Source: Saccoglossus kowalevskii (Eukaryota; Hemichordata; Enteropneusta; Harrimaniidae). From it: DNA of 64,000 nt. The position numbers and the translations under genes are program-made. This document shows positions 63,640 through 64,000 of this stretch, one piece after another. The stretch spans positions 61,183 through 125,182 of the forward strand of contig NW_003138320.1 in assembly GCF_000003605.2 (NCBI RefSeq). Reading direction: 5' to 3'. The notes beneath the pieces were generated by a model. It searched no databases, was not told where the DNA came from, and saw only the letters and a program-made list of their open reading frames with translations. Positions within the stretch are counted from its first letter, which is position 1; each line of letters begins with the position of its first letter.

Positions 63640-63845
63640 GCTTTGGCTTTTGTGGCATCATTGTCGCCTACGCATGGCTTCATTGTCGCCTCAGCATCGC
63701 ATCATTGTGGCATCAGCTTCGCGTCATTGAAAATTGAAGCTGTGTTCGCCTCGCTATTTTGTGGCATCATCGTGGCCTCAGCTTCGCAGTCTCATGGCAT
63801 CAACATGGCATCAGCTTCAAAGTATTGTGACATGAGTATGACCTC
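63640..63845. repeat. Degenerate GC-richer repeat GGCATCA-CTTCGC
   Basis: About seven imperfect units of 24-30 bases built on TTGTGGCATCAGCTTCGC and GTCGCCTCA. The plus frame reads VASAS/FIVASAS-like repeats for 94 codons, without splice or start context. It stands out by higher GC from its surroundings. Confidence 0.6.
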
Positions 63846-64000
63846 ATTATTTGCACGCAGAAGGGCAGTAGACAAAAACATGTACAGAAGTTCGATATGT
63901 AATCGATTTGAAATTCAAGGCGAATAAAATAATATGATCAGAGTAAAATGACATTTTAAAAAGATATCTTGTTTAATTATTTTAGTGTTGTGAGTATTGG

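Overview
The window is AT-rich, intron-rich animal DNA, most likely from a marine invertebrate. Evidence for this is the spliceosomal GT-AG introns, a 34.7-kb intron, many MITE-like inverted repeats, tRNA-derived SINEs, tandem-core repeats like the bivalve 'pearl'/HINE elements, and very many TACATGTA palindromes. I cannot name the phylum from sequence alone. There is no sign of bacterial, viral or CRISPR content.

The one clearly recognisable gene is an FBXO42 (F-box/Kelch, JFK) orthologue on the minus strand. Six coding exons can be placed with exact splice sites and matching phases: 53447-53680, 18356-18617, 16630-16726, 13653-13709, 12487-12603 and 10459-11781. Together they encode 695 residues plus one split first codon, ending at a TGA at 10459-10461. 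They cover the Kelch propeller, a long disordered Ser/Pro/Arg-rich insert and the C-terminal Kelch blade. The N-terminal F-box exon(s) were not found and probably lie beyond 64000.

At the left edge, 1-1716, I see what looks like the 3' end of a convergent plus-strand gene. It has three short phase-compatible exons, a stop, and overlapping AATAAA signals at 1847-1856. It encodes a charged C-terminal tail of an unrecognised protein.

Layout: 1-1870, tail of the plus-strand gene; about 1870-6700, intergenic; about 6700-10458, FBXO42 3' UTR and/or downstream DNA; 10459-18617, the clustered 3' exons; 18618-53446, one giant intron that holds most of the tandem arrays (unit sizes 41, 157, 16, 21, 20, about 30-45, 108 and 4 bp) and dispersed elements; 53447-53680, the first visible exon; 53681-64000, presumed further upstream intron.

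No new multi-gene system is apparent. The most unusual signal is an 80-bp minisatellite (17439-18355) that abuts the 5' splice site of an FBXO42 exon. Its unit seems to derive from that exon-intron junction, with the splice site itself missing from every copy. Other points of interest are five inverted-repeat element families, including a 363-bp element with a perfect 7-bp target-site duplication, and an 80-bp exact duplication on both sides of a 50-N gap that suggests an assembly artefact.
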